DNA of 64,000 bases, from assembly GCF_002803605.1 (NCBI RefSeq), contig NZ_PHRG01000001.1:818819-882818 (forward strand), read 5' to 3'. This stretch comes from Acinetobacter pseudolwoffii (GTDB lineage: Bacteria; Pseudomonadota; Gammaproteobacteria; Pseudomonadales; Moraxellaceae). This document shows positions 63,771 to 64,000 of this stretch, piece by piece. The notes below the pieces were generated by a model. The model saw only the letters and a program-made list of their open reading frames with translations. It was not told the origin of the DNA and ran no database searches. Positions within the stretch are counted from its first letter, which is position 1, and the number at the start of each line of letters is the position of its first letter. A program made the translations under genes and the position numbers.

Positions 63771-64000
63771 TATCGATTTAATTTAGCTGCTCTCTGAAGA
63801 AAATCTGTATTTTAAAAATTATCGATCATTTCATATTTTGTTATTTTCCATTGATATTGATCGCTTTTTTGTCATTAAATTTACTAGTTTATAAATATAA
63901 AACAGTTAAAATAAATCACTATTTCATGTGATCTACGCATATAATTTTAGCAATATAAAAATACTGATAATACAAAAGCATTGTTATGAACAGACTTCAG

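Noticed and set aside
1..64000. CRISPR array, prophage or insertion sequence
   Set aside because: No regularly spaced direct repeats, phage structural genes, integrase or transposase were found; the repeats present are short inverted elements.

Overview
The window is a stretch of an Acinetobacter-type gammaproteobacterial chromosome, mostly core housekeeping genes. The assignment rests on the gene content and order and on close family resemblance: a two-domain polyphosphate:AMP phosphotransferase of the kind described from Acinetobacter johnsonii, a UbiE with a long N-terminal extension, a recC-recB-recD block, rpsO-pnp, ompR-envZ, and intergenic inverted-repeat elements of the sort scattered through Acinetobacter genomes. 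I see no tRNA, rRNA, CRISPR array, prophage or insertion sequence.

Layout. 1-1.6 kb: an HPP-family membrane protein cut by the window edge, and a transglutaminase-like protein. 1.9-5 kb: glyQ-glyS with a sigma70-like promoter and a strong terminator. 5-8.5 kb: an AT-rich, probably acquired gene with a HEPN-like motif, a small lipoprotein, a repetitive exported protein, a D-2-hydroxyacid dehydrogenase and a tiny membrane protein. 8.6-18.4 kb: a serine hydrolase with an unknown C-terminal half, a methyltransferase, a lipoprotein, a flavoprotein, a TrmB-like methyltransferase, yacG (57 residues), an MBL hydrolase, hemH, a DUF4062 protein, murI and a DUF1285 protein. 18.6-23.5 kb: ETF-ubiquinone oxidoreductase, tusA, and corC-lnt. 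24.2-26 kb: gspG and gspF of type II secretion. 26-33 kb: priA, a CPA2 antiporter, hslO (Hsp33), a DUF2147 protein, a CbpM-like chaperone modulator without CbpA, and a YdcH-like protein.

33.3-36 kb holds pnp and rpsO (minus strand), followed by an approximately 900-base AT-rich spacer with two terminators that suggest small minus-strand RNAs. 36.8-46.5 kb is the recC-recB-recD block (minus strand). 46.7-53 kb: a DUF697/EcsC-like protein, polyphosphate:AMP phosphotransferase, a FFLEELY-motif protein, and ubiE-ubiJ-ubiB for ubiquinone synthesis. 53-57.4 kb: small membrane proteins, a patatin-like phospholipase and Tex. 57.7-60.2 kb: ompR and envZ, unusually separated by about 260 bases carrying a repeat element and a hairpin. 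60.4-64 kb: an acetate CoA-transferase, a FrnE-type DsbA-fold protein, a dodecin and a small exported protein.

The functional themes are translation (glyQS, rpsO), RNA turnover (pnp, Tex), DNA repair and restart (recBCD, priA), respiration (ETF-QO, ubiEJB, hemH), and envelope functions (murI, lnt, gspFG, ompR-envZ). I found no convincing multi-gene new system. The best candidates for new biology are the isolated HEPN-like gene, the DUF4062 gene with a 24-base palindrome upstream, the two candidate small RNAs downstream of recD, and the intergenic inverted-repeat elements after the ETF-QO gene, after lnt and between ompR and envZ.
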